DNA of 12,326 nt. Source: Pseudomonadota bacterium (GTDB lineage: Bacteria; Pseudomonadota; Gammaproteobacteria; Burkholderiales; Burkholderiaceae_C). Position numbers and translations under genes: made by a program. Shown piece after piece: positions 1 through 7,499 of this stretch (the stretch's first letter is position 1; the number at the start of each line of letters is the position of its first letter). Where the stretch lies: contig JAEWPH010000191.1 of assembly GCA_023460715.1 (NCBI GenBank), forward strand, positions 1 through 12,326, in the 5' to 3' direction. The notes under the pieces are model-generated. The model was not told the origin of the DNA and did not search any database. It saw only the letters and a list, made by a program, of their open reading frames with translations.

Positions 1-1
1 G

Positions 2-1087
2 GCCCCGGCCGCCGCCGGCGATGCATGGCGCCGCTGCGCGGCCCTCACCAGCGACAGCAATGCGCGCCTGGCCTGCTTCGACCAGTGGGCCGGCGCCCAG
101 TCCTGGCAGGCCCCGGCCGCCACGGCCAGCGCCCAGCCACCCGCAGACGGCTCGGCCCCGCCCCCGCCGGTGGACGCCACGCTGCCGGCCACGCGCATCA
201 TCGAGGTCGCCCAGGTGGACGGCTGCCGCGACGAGCAGTACAGCACGCTGTCGCGCTTCTGGGAGCTGGAGTCGGGCAGCGACTGCGGCACCTTCCGCTT
301 CCGCGGCTACCGGCCGATCAGCGTCTCGGTGGCCAAGGGCAGCAACGTGAACCGCCAGCCCACCTCCGACAGCCCCGACCACAGCGCCGCCAACCCGGTG
401 GACTACCGCACGACCGAAATGCGCGTGCAGCTGTCGGTGCGCACGAAAGTCGCCGAGGGCCTGCTGACGCAGGGCCACCCCACGCTGAAGGACTCGGTGT
501 GGTTCGGCTACACGCAGCAGTCGTACTGGCAGCTCTTCAGCCCCGGCATCTCGCGCCCCTTCCGCGCCACCGACCACGAGCCGGAAGTGATGTACGTCTA
601 CCCGACCGACGCCAAGCTGCCCTTCGGCTGGCGCTGGCGCTACAGCGGCATCGGCCTGGTGCACCAGTCCAACGGCCAGAGCCTGCCGCTGTCGCGCAGC
701 TGGAACCGCGTCTACCTGATGACCGGCATGGAACTGGACAACCGCTGGATCGTGACCGGCCGGGTGTGGAAGCGCCTGAACGAAGGCGCCGACAGCGACG
801 ACAACCCTGGCATCAGCAATACCATGGGCCGCGGCGAGCTGACGGTGGCCTGGAACATGGACCGCGACAACACGCTGGCGCTGACGGCACGCAGCAGCGG
901 TCTGGGCAGTTCCGCCCGCGGCTCCGGCCGGCTCGAATGGATGCAGACGCTCGGCAAGTCGTTCGGCGGCGGCAAGAGCAACCTGCGCCTGCACACCGCG
1001 CTGTTCTCCGGCTACGGCGACAGCATGATCGACTACAACCGCAAGCGCACCGTCCTCAGCGTCGGCCTGAGTCTGGTCGATTTTTAA
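2..1087 (+). CDS. pldA: Outer-membrane phospholipase A (OMPLA), 5'-truncated by window edge
   Basis: The open frame enters from the left edge and runs without a stop to TAA at 1085-1087, so start codon and signal peptide are missing. OMPLA is an outer-membrane beta-barrel serine hydrolase that removes acyl chains from phospholipids misplaced in the outer leaflet. The catalytic signature HQSNG...SRSWNR is present. His is at 662-664, Ser at 668-670 and Asn at 704-706, with the same +2 and +12 spacing as E. coli H142/S144/N156. The Ser matching calcium ligand S152 is kept, but the residue matching E. coli D149 is Leu. The visible N-terminus carries a Cys-containing stretch (WRRCAAL...ARLACFDQWAG) and an Ala/Pro-rich linker, seen in Burkholderiales homologues. 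Beta-strand-like alternation continues to a C-terminal Phe, typical of barrels. A GTG at 170 is an internal codon, not the start. Confidence 0.93.
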   Translation, partial: APAAAGDAWRRCAALTSDSNARLACFDQWAGAQSWQAPAATASAQPPADGSAPPPPVDATLPATRIIEVAQVDGCRDEQYSTLSRFWELESGSDCGTFRFRGYRPISVSVAKGSNVNRQPTSDSPDHSAANPVDYRTTEMRVQLSVRTKVAEGLLTQGHPTLKDSVWFGYTQQSYWQLFSPGISRPFRATDHEPEVMYVYPTDAKLPFGWRWRYSGIGLVHQSNGQSLPLSRSWNRVYLMTGMELDNRWIVTGRVWKRLNEGADSDDNPGISNTMGRGELTVAWNMDRDNTLALTARSSGLGSSARGSGRLEWMQTLGKSFGGGKSNLRLHTALFSGYGDSMIDYNRKRTVLSVGLSLVDF

Positions 1088-1127
1088 GCGCCTGTTTACG
1101 ATCCCCCGAGGGATCGTCGACGTGCTC
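1085..1127. repeat. Short palindrome after pldA, resembling collapsed ends of the 3772-4050 element
   Basis: A perfect 8-bp stem ACGATCCC (1098-1105) / GGGATCGT (1110-1117) with loop CCGA starts 10 bases after the pldA stop codon. The left half with its TAAG prefix (1085-1105) matches the left end of the post-tgt element (3769-3789) at 16 of 21 positions. The right half also resembles that element's right end (about 13 of 18 from 1110). It could be a remnant or minimal form of the same repeat family, or simply a transcription-terminating hairpin, although no T-run follows. The hairpin is certain; the kinship is inference. Confidence 0.5.
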
Positions 1128-1219
1128 CCGCGCCGCGCCCCGCCCTGCGCCCTGTGCGCGGGGCCGCCGGCCAGCGCGGCCGGGATCACATCCCGTTACC
1201 CTTTGGAGCGCCACGCGCC

Positions 1220-1248
1220 TTGAAGCGGGCCGCCGCCGCCGACACAAT
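1220..1248 (+). promoter_or_regulatory. Candidate sigma70 promoter for the 1377-1763 gene
   Basis: TTGAAG (1220-1225) and CACAAT (1243-1248) are separated by exactly 17 bases, close to the -35/-10 consensus TTGACA/TATAAT. Transcription would begin near 1255, giving a leader of about 120 bases before the ATG at 1377. This rests on pattern match only. Confidence 0.45.
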
Positions 1249-1376
1249 GCACGCACACATCGCAGCCCGGCAGGCGCCCTGACTCCCAAGCGACCCAAAA
1301 GAGCGGGTTTTGCACCGCTTACCCCGCCATTGCCGGCCACGAGCCCTCGGAAAATGCCGCTCGGAGGACGGACACC

Positions 1377-1763
1377 ATGGACATGCAATACCAGCTCAAG
1401 GCGGGCAGCTACTACCTGTACGACATGCGCGAAGCTCCGAGCGCCGTCACGGGTGAGCGCCGCTTCAAGCTCAAGACGGACAACGTCGCCATTGCGTTCG
1501 ACGTCCACACGGGCGAGGTGCACCAGCACGGCAGCCCCACCCGCATCCAGTCCTGGGCCACCACCGCTCGCCGCCGTCTGCGCGCCGCAGGTGCCCTGGC
1601 CGAAGCCAACGACATCGTTGTCGTTTCCGGCCCGCTGCCGGTGGACGAGCTGAACAAATGCCTGTGGATCAACGGCTACTGCCGGCGCATGTTCAAGCGC
1701 CTGGCGAGCCTGCCCCACGGCAAGCTGCAGCGCACTGCGGAGCCTTTCCGCAAGGCCGCTTGA
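1377..1763 (+). CDS. Hypothetical protein, 128 aa, unknown family
   Basis: The ATG at 1377 follows a strong ribosome-binding site (GGAGG at 1363-1367, spacing 9), and the frame ends at TGA 1761-1763. The protein is small, soluble and basic, with no signal peptide or membrane segment. It begins with an aromatic stretch (SYYLYDMRE, residues 11-19). A central part looks like beta strands (VAIAFDVHTGEVHQHG, 37-52), followed by an Arg-rich helix (64-70) and a hydrophobic strand (DIVVVSGPLPVDEL, 79-92). The C-terminal helix contains CLWINGYCRRMFKRL with Cys95 and Cys102. I do not recognise a characterised family. It sits between rightward pldA and leftward usp and appears to be a single-gene unit with its own promoter. 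Codon use is like its neighbours, so it is probably native. Confidence 0.85.
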   Translation: MDMQYQLKAGSYYLYDMREAPSAVTGERRFKLKTDNVAIAFDVHTGEVHQHGSPTRIQSWATTARRRLRAAGALAEANDIVVVSGPLPVDELNKCLWINGYCRRMFKRLASLPHGKLQRTAEPFRKAA

Positions 1764-1773
1764 GGCCCTTTTT
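1754..1773 (+). terminator. Weak possible Rho-independent terminator
   Basis: GGCC (1754-1757) and GGCC (1764-1767) can pair across a 6-base loop spanning the stop codon, followed by C and five T (1769-1773). The stem is only 4 bp, so this is weak. An alternative stem GCCTT/AAGGC (1742-1746/1752-1756) lies just upstream. Confidence 0.3.
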
Positions 1774-1878
1774 CGCGCCATCGCCCACTTCCCCGTCAGC
1801 CACCGGTACGCGCCCCGCGCGGCACCTCTAGCGCGGGCAGGCGTCCGCCCCGCGGCCCGCCAGCCTCCCTCTGCGCAC

Positions 1879-2364
1879 TCAGACCAGCTCGTCGTCGTCC
1901 TCGGCCAGCGCCTGCGCCGGCACGGCCTCCGCATCGGCATGCTTGACGATGGTGACCGGCACTGGGCTGGCCTGCACCAACTCCTGCGAGACCGATCCCA
2001 GCAGCGCGCTGGCGATCGCGCCTTGCCCCCGGGCGCCAATCACGACCATGCCCACGCCGTGGCGCTCCGCGATGTCCACCAGCGTGTGCGCCACGTCGCC
2101 CACGGCGACCTCGGTGGCATAGGGCACGCCGGCCGCCTCGATCAACGCACGGGCCGAGGCCATCAAATGCTGGCCGGCCTCCAGGCTGGCGGCGGCGATG
2201 AGCTCCGGATCGCGCGAGACCACCATCTCGTACAGCGTGGCCGGCTCCTGCACATGGGCCAGCACGACCTGCGCCTGCAGCCCCTGGCGCAGCAGGGCCA
2301 GCGTGTGGTGCACGGCATCGAGGGACAGGTCGGAGCCATCGACGGCGATGAGGATCTTGAGCAT
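1879..2364 (-). CDS. Universal stress protein (UspA family), 161 aa
   Basis: Single-domain Usp protein of normal family length (about 140-160 aa). It starts with beta strand MLKILIAVDGSD (Asp9 at the usual nucleotide-contacting position). It carries the ATP-binding motif G-2x-G-9x-G-S as G110, G113, G123-S124, so it is likely the ATP-binding type. The strand VPVTIVK (135-141) ends the fold, followed by an Ala-rich linker and an acidic tail (EDDDEL). Such proteins are cytoplasmic dimers that help survival under starvation or oxidative stress; the partner is unknown. The frame stays open far upstream over tgt, but the ATG at 2364 gives the canonical N-terminus and has AAAGGA upstream. Transcribed divergently from tgt and convergently with the 1377-1763 gene. 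Confidence 0.93.
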   Translation of the reverse strand: MLKILIAVDGSDLSLDAVHHTLALLRQGLQAQVVLAHVQEPATLYEMVVSRDPELIAAASLEAGQHLMASARALIEAAGVPYATEVAVGDVAHTLVDIAERHGVGMVVIGARGQGAIASALLGSVSQELVQASPVPVTIVKHADAEAVPAQALAEDDDELV

Positions 2365-2493
2365 GTTCTTCGTCCTTTCCTTGTCTTTCCGGTGAGCGAC
2401 TTGGCGGCCGGGCCCCGTGCGGGCCGTTGCGGGTGCCAGGGCACTGCAGCGGCGCGGGAGTGGCAGGGGCACCGGGTCGCCGAACCAGTGTAG

Positions 2494-3768
<1,275 letters not shown>

Positions 3769-3771
<3 letters not shown>

Positions 3772-4053
3772 GAACGTGTTTGCGATCTCGCTGGGGTCGC
3801 GTTGGAGCGCCATCGGGATGAGTGGATGCTTCGGGTGCGCTGCATGGGCTCGTGCCCATGCAAGCAGCCGGGGCGTCAAGGCGTGTTTCCTGTGGCCCGA
3901 TTTCGCGCGAACCCGAAGGGCAGCGGCGTGGGCGGGCGGTCTGCGGCGTTGCGGCGCTGGTGCAAGCCCAAGCTATCCACTGCGCACCGCGCCTTGCATC
4001 CCATCCCGCCCACGCCGCTGCGCAACCCCTGGGAGATCGTCAACACGTTCTAA
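3769..4053. repeat. MITE-like or REP-like palindromic element with terminal inverted repeats
   Basis: This region between tgt and the GST gene is non-coding. Its ends are inverted copies, 3771-3789 against the reverse complement of 4033-4051, matching at 17 of 19 positions (mismatches at the 11th and 12th). Taking the core as GAACGTG...CACGTTC (3772-4050), TAA flanks it on both sides (3769-3771 and 4051-4053), which could be a 3-bp target duplication. Inside are a 9-bp perfect hairpin TGCATGGGC/GCCCATGCA with loop TCGT (3841-3862) and a 16-bp perfect inverted repeat CAGCGGCGTGGGCGGG (3921-3936) / its complement (4005-4020). Nested within that is TGCAAG/CTTGCA (3961-3966/3993-3998). No transposase or believable ORF is present; open frames through it are GC-rich artefacts. 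It may be a non-autonomous transposable element, and as RNA it would fold strongly and could end or protect the tgt transcript. Confidence 0.75.
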
Positions 4054-4150
4054 GCGCCCGCGCCCTGCGGGTGGTGCGTCCCGCGGGCCGGAACGGGAAT
4101 GCGCTGGTGTCGGACACGGCGCGCACCCGGCCCGCCCCAGCATCGGGCGC

Positions 4151-4840
4151 ATGCTGACCGTTCACCACCTCGAAACTTCGCGCTCGCAGCGCGTCCTGTG
4201 GCTGCTGGAAGAGCTGGGCGTGCCCTACCAGATCCAGCGCTACCAGCGCGACCCGAAAACCCGCCTGGCGCCCCCGGCGCTGCGCCGGATCCATCCGCTG
4301 GGCAAGTCGCCCGTCATCACCGAGGGCGACGAGGTGGTGGCGGAGTCCGGCGCCATTCTCGAATACCTGGCCGAGCGCTATGGCGACACGGCACCGCCCG
4401 ACCTGGCGCGGCTTGAACCTGCCCGCGGCACGCCGGAGCGCCGGCAATGCCGCTTCTGGATGCACTACGCGGAAGGTTCGCTGATGAACTGGCTGCTGCT
4501 CAAGCTGGTCTTCACCACCCTGCCGCGCCAACCCATGCCGTTCTTCGTGCGGCCCATCGCCCGCAGCCTCTGCGGCCGTGCCTCCGCCAAGCTGGTCGAT
4601 CCGAACCTGGCCACGGCCCTGGCCTTCATGGACGAACACCTCTCGCACCGCCCCTGGTTCGCGGGCGATGCCCTGACCTTGGCCGACTTCCAGATGAGCT
4701 TCCCCGTCGAAGCCGCTGCCAGCCGCGTGCAGGACGTGCAGCGCTACCGCCACGTCTTCGCCTACCGCGACCGCATGCGCGCCCGGCCGGCCTACCAGCG
4801 GGCGCTGGACAAAGGCGGCCCGGTGGTGATGGCCGGCTGA
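4151..4840 (+). CDS. Glutathione S-transferase family protein, 229 aa
   Basis: Two-domain cytosolic GST fold that would conjugate glutathione to, or use it on, electrophilic or oxidised substrates. The N-terminal thioredoxin-like domain (1-77) has LETSRSQRVLWLLEELG (7-23), where Ser10 or Ser12 is the likely glutathione-activating residue. It also has the cis-Pro loop GKSPVI (51-56) and the glutathione gamma-glutamyl site ESGAILEYL (65-73). The helical C-terminal domain keeps the N-capping box in LTLADFQMSF (176-184) and WFAGD before it. A hydrophobic stretch (112-135) is longer than in some relatives. The substrate cannot be read from the sequence; the Gtt1-like subgroup is my best guess. The frame is open far upstream through the palindromic element, but the ATG at 4151 gives the canonical start. 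No clear ribosome-binding site precedes it. Convergent with the 4851-5975 gene, 10 bases apart. Confidence 0.92.
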   Translation: MLTVHHLETSRSQRVLWLLEELGVPYQIQRYQRDPKTRLAPPALRRIHPLGKSPVITEGDEVVAESGAILEYLAERYGDTAPPDLARLEPARGTPERRQCRFWMHYAEGSLMNWLLLKLVFTTLPRQPMPFFVRPIARSLCGRASAKLVDPNLATALAFMDEHLSHRPWFAGDALTLADFQMSFPVEAAASRVQDVQRYRHVFAYRDRMRARPAYQRALDKGGPVVMAG

Positions 4841-4850
4841 CGCGGTCTCT

Positions 4851-5975
4851 CTAGGGCACGGCCCCTTCGCCCTGCCCCCCGGCGGTATCCGCCGCCAGAT
4901 CCGGCAGCACGCGGCGCCGGCCGGAGGCGGCGTCCGCGCCCCGCCCGGCATGTGCTCCGCAGGCATGGCAGAACCGCGCGAAAGCGCTCTTGCGCGTGGA
5001 GCAGGCGCCGCAGCGGTCGTACAGGCCGATGCCGCAGTGCGGGCAGAAGTCGATGGACGTGTCCTTCAGGTCCACCGTGCGCTCGCAGCCCGGGCACACG
5101 CCCTTGGCCAGCCGCGCCAGGGCCACGTCGTAACTGAGCTCTTCGCGCCGCTGCGCGTCGGGCAGCGCTTCGGCCTCTTTCTGGCGCTCCAGGTAGCGGT
5201 TGAGGGCCACGATGGCATAGCGCCCGGCCAGCGCCGTGATGACGATCCCCACCACGTAGCGCACGTAGCCGCCGTAGCTGGGCAGGTAGGGCACCAGCTC
5301 GACGAAGAACGCGAACAGCGCGAAGAAGATGAAGCCCCACACGAACGGCCAGTAAGTGCTCTTGCGCTTCTTGGCGAACAGCCAGCCGGCGGCGATCAGC
5401 AGCGGCAGCGTGAGCGCCAGGCGGTAGAGGAACACGCGCAGCTCCACCTTGCGCATCTCCGCGTGCAGGAGTTCGTAGCCGCCCTCTTCCAGCTGCGACA
5501 GGTTGGACTGGGCCGCCTGGGCCGCCTGCCGCGCGTCCAGCATGGCCTGCTGTTGCGCCTCCACGGCCTGCTGCGTCTGGCGCTCGCGCTGCTGCAGCGC
5601 ATCCAGCGCCTGCGTGCGCTGCACTACCTCGGGGTTGTGCTCGGCCTGCTGGGTCGCACTGCGCGTGGCCAGCCAGTTGTCGAAGGTCTCGCGGGCGGAC
5701 GCGCTCTCGCTGCGCGCCTTGGCGCGTTGCAGGCGGGCCTGTTCCAGCGCCGTCTCGGCAGCGTCTTCGGCCTGGCGCGCGGCCTTGACCTGCTCGCGCA
5801 GCGTCTCGGCCGCCTTGCGGTCCAGGAAGTCGTCGAGCTGCAGCGGCGTTTCCACGCGCGGCAGATCGCCCACGATGGTGCCGCCCAGCCCGATCAGGAA
5901 GCTGGCGAACACCACCGCCACCAGCCACAGGCCGCGGCGGAACCATTTCTCGGACAGGCGCAAGGCTTTGCTCAC
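4851..5975 (-). CDS. Membrane protein with coiled coil and double zinc ribbon, 374 aa, unknown function
   Basis: Start is GTG at 5975, with GAGGAG six bases upstream; the neighbouring ATG (5975-5977 on the complement) is in another frame and hits TGA at once. Order of parts: a transmembrane segment (about 16-35), then a Gln/Ala/Glu-rich coiled coil (about 50-165). Three more hydrophobic segments follow (about 181-200, 208-227 and 237-256), separated by short charged loops. A cytosolic tail has four CxxC pairs: Cys294/297, 311/314, 322/325 and 336/339, the pattern of two zinc ribbons. A basic, disordered C-terminus follows. With the tail in the cytoplasm and four membrane spans, the N-terminus would also be cytosolic and the coiled coil extracytoplasmic. 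I do not know a named family. It lies downstream of the DUF2145 gene in the same direction, separated by a repeat. Confidence 0.88.
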   Translation of the reverse strand: MSKALRLSEKWFRRGLWLVAVVFASFLIGLGGTIVGDLPRVETPLQLDDFLDRKAAETLREQVKAARQAEDAAETALEQARLQRAKARSESASARETFDNWLATRSATQQAEHNPEVVQRTQALDALQQRERQTQQAVEAQQQAMLDARQAAQAAQSNLSQLEEGGYELLHAEMRKVELRVFLYRLALTLPLLIAAGWLFAKKRKSTYWPFVWGFIFFALFAFFVELVPYLPSYGGYVRYVVGIVITALAGRYAIVALNRYLERQKEAEALPDAQRREELSYDVALARLAKGVCPGCERTVDLKDTSIDFCPHCGIGLYDRCGACSTRKSAFARFCHACGAHAGRGADAASGRRRVLPDLAADTAGGQGEGAVP

Positions 5976-5997
5976 ATTCGTCTCCTCAGAAGTGAAT

Positions 5998-6052
5998 CAC
6001 TATGCTTTCGATAGCTATCTGCGCTTACTGCATAAGCGCTGGAGGCTTTTTT
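5998..6052 (+). repeat. Dispersed intergenic repeat, Comamonadaceae-type, with hairpin and T-run
   Basis: The sequence holds the palindrome GATAGCTATC (6010-6019), a stem GCGCTT (6021-6026) / AAGCGC (6034-6039) with a 7-base loop, then GGAGGC and six T (6047-6052). I recall a frequent intergenic repeat of this layout in Acidovorax and related genomes (GATAGCT, GCGCTT...AAGCGCT, GAGGC, T-run). That is memory, not a search. It fills most of the 87-bp gap between two leftward genes. Read rightward it looks like a terminator, but no gene is transcribed rightward into it. Confidence 0.6.
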
Positions 6053-6062
6053 GCTTCAGTCC

Positions 6063-6929
6063 TCACGGTTGGCGCAGGTCCAGCGCGGCCGGGGCGCCGG
6101 CCAGCTGGGTACGCTGCAGCCACGTGAGCACGGAGTCCACCGTCACCGTCTCGATGCGATCGGCATAGCGCTTCTCGTTGGGGTGGTCGTCGAAGGCGAT
6201 GTTGGCCGCGGTGATGCGCCCGCCCAGCCGCGTGAGCGGCCCCAGCCGCAGCGCGGTCGGCTCGTAGCCCTTGAAGCGCAGCCAGGCCTGCGCCTGCTCG
6301 CGCGAACGGATGGTGCCCGGCTCCATGGCAGCGGCCAGCGTCTCCAGCGCCCACTGGTTGGACTGCTGGTACTTGGGGCTCCAGGCGTAGCTCACCATGC
6401 TGTAGGGCCGGTGGTGCAGCACCTTCGCCCGGGTGTTGTCCGCCAGCACGGGCAGCAGGCGCGCCTGCACCTCGGGCGTGGGCACGGCCCACACGGCCTC
6501 GAAGCGCCACAGGTCGTCCAGGAAGAAGTCGCCCAGGCCCTGGCGGAACACCTGCGCGTGCGCCGTGCCGCACTCGTTGAGCTTGTGCACCACGCGCCAG
6601 GGGCCGGCGTCCGTGCGGTAGGCCCAGCCCAGGTGCGAGTAGCGCAGGCCGTATTTGCTGAGGTCCTGCCCCGCGCGGCCCAGCACCACCACCCGCGTGC
6701 CGGCCCGCTGGTACTCCGCATCCAGCGCCTGCGAGGTGCGCTCCGCGAGCAGCATGCCGCGCTCGATCACCTGCGCGGAGGGCTGGCGCTGCTCGCACGA
6801 GCGGCCGGCGTGGGCGGTGCCAGCGCCGGCGGCGGCCAGCACCATGAGCGCCGCCAGCGCCAGTGCGCGCAAGGGCACGGCAGGCGCTGCCGTGCATGCG
6901 TAGAGGGTTGTCCGGTGCGTCATCGGCAT
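6063..6929 (-). CDS. DUF2145-type exported protein, 288 aa
   Basis: The N-terminus is a signal peptide: basic start, hydrophobic core rich in Ala/Leu (about 22-37), and likely cleavage at TAHA|GRSC. The mature part begins with a Cys-containing stretch (GRSCEQRQ). It then has the block AGQDLSKYGLRYSHLGWAYR, followed by WRVVHKLNECGT and LGDFFLDDLWRFEA. Later come YQQSNQWALETLA and FDDHPNEKRYADRI. I recognise this combination as DUF2145, a proteobacterial family without known function. The conserved SHLGWAY His followed by a downstream NQW block faintly recalls permuted papain-like folds; this is speculation. Start choice: the ATG at 6929 has GAGGGG about ten bases upstream. A GTG at 6947 would overlap the upstream stop as GTGA and add six residues. 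Third of a leftward group. Confidence 0.85.
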   Translation of the reverse strand: MPMTHRTTLYACTAAPAVPLRALALAALMVLAAAGAGTAHAGRSCEQRQPSAQVIERGMLLAERTSQALDAEYQRAGTRVVVLGRAGQDLSKYGLRYSHLGWAYRTDAGPWRVVHKLNECGTAHAQVFRQGLGDFFLDDLWRFEAVWAVPTPEVQARLLPVLADNTRAKVLHHRPYSMVSYAWSPKYQQSNQWALETLAAAMEPGTIRSREQAQAWLRFKGYEPTALRLGPLTRLGGRITAANIAFDDHPNEKRYADRIETVTVDSVLTWLQRTQLAGAPAALDLRQP

Positions 6930-6943
6930 GGTCAATCGTCCCC

Positions 6944-7423
6944 TCACAGCGTTTCGTTGTGCAGCAGCGCACGGCCCACGGCATTCGGAACGAAGGCGAT
7001 CACCTCGCCCGCCGCCGACAGGATCACGCCCGTGCCGATCACGCTGCAGGTCACGACCGTGCCCACGCCGTGCGCCGTGGCGGACAGCGCCTTGCCGGAG
7101 ACCTCGATGCTGACCTGCGCGCCGTCGGAGGCGCGTTCCAGCAGGTACACGGTGCCGCGGGCCGAGGCCTCGACGGCCTTCACCGTGAGCACCGCGCCGC
7201 CCACCGACAGCGCCACCGGAAGGGTGACCACCGCGCCCGCCACGGCAGACCCGGCCGACGCCGTGCCCACCACCGAGGCCACCGGCAACATCGACAGCGC
7301 GGCCGAGGCCTCGCTTTGCGCATGGGCTGCGGGGGCAAAGGCCAGGGCCGCGGCAAGGCCCGCGACCGCGAGCCCGGAGGCAAGCGCGGAACGCAGGGGT
7401 GACAACAAACGATCGGTAAACAT
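6944..7423 (-). CDS. Small secreted or periplasmic hypothetical protein, 159 aa
   Basis: The ATG at 7423 follows a good ribosome-binding site (GAGGAG). The frame extends upstream to 7528, but that part is unlike protein and would overlap the preceding gene. A clear signal peptide (1-35, basic start, Leu/Ala core, cleavage at AHA|QSEA) is followed by a Gly/Ala/Val/Ser-rich, largely hydrophobic protein. The segments SMLPVASVVG (44-53) and AVVTLPVALSVGGAVLTVKAVEASARGTVYLLERAS (from 64) come first, and IAFVPNAVGRALLHNE (142-157) closes it. One Cys (126). It has no catalytic motif that I can see. I recall similar small proteins next to DUF2145 genes in Burkholderiales and xanthomonads, so the pair may act together. 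The stop overlaps the possible GTG start of the DUF2145 gene, so translational coupling is plausible. Confidence 0.85.
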   Translation of the reverse strand: MFTDRLLSPLRSALASGLAVAGLAAALAFAPAAHAQSEASAALSMLPVASVVGTASAGSAVAGAVVTLPVALSVGGAVLTVKAVEASARGTVYLLERASDGAQVSIEVSGKALSATAHGVGTVVTCSVIGTGVILSAAGEVIAFVPNAVGRALLHNETL

Positions 7424-7499
7424 ATTTTTCTCCTCAGCAGGTATCAGAACATGGCGGGGGCGCGGCGCCGCCCGCACGCAGGAAAAAACCGTGGGGAAC

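Noticed and set aside
25..1653. Long open frame of 542 codons overlapping pldA and the 1377 gene
   Set aside because: Composition is Arg/Pro/Ala-rich as expected for a shadow frame in GC-rich DNA, and it overlaps a gene with clear OMPLA motifs in another frame.
1833..1860. GCGGGC...GCCCGC inverted repeat between the convergent 1377 gene and usp
   Set aside because: It may be a terminator stem, but there is no T-run and such pairs arise easily at this GC content.
3776..4150. N-terminal extension of the GST frame back into the palindromic element
   Set aside because: The GST family starts at about residue 1 of the ATG at 4151. The upstream frame runs through hairpins and encodes Arg/Ala/Pro-rich sequence with no family match.
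7424..7499. Possible terminator after the YiaAB gene because of a T-run on the complement
   Set aside because: Six T follow the stop by about ten bases, but no stable stem precedes them, and the downstream gene appears to belong to the same group.
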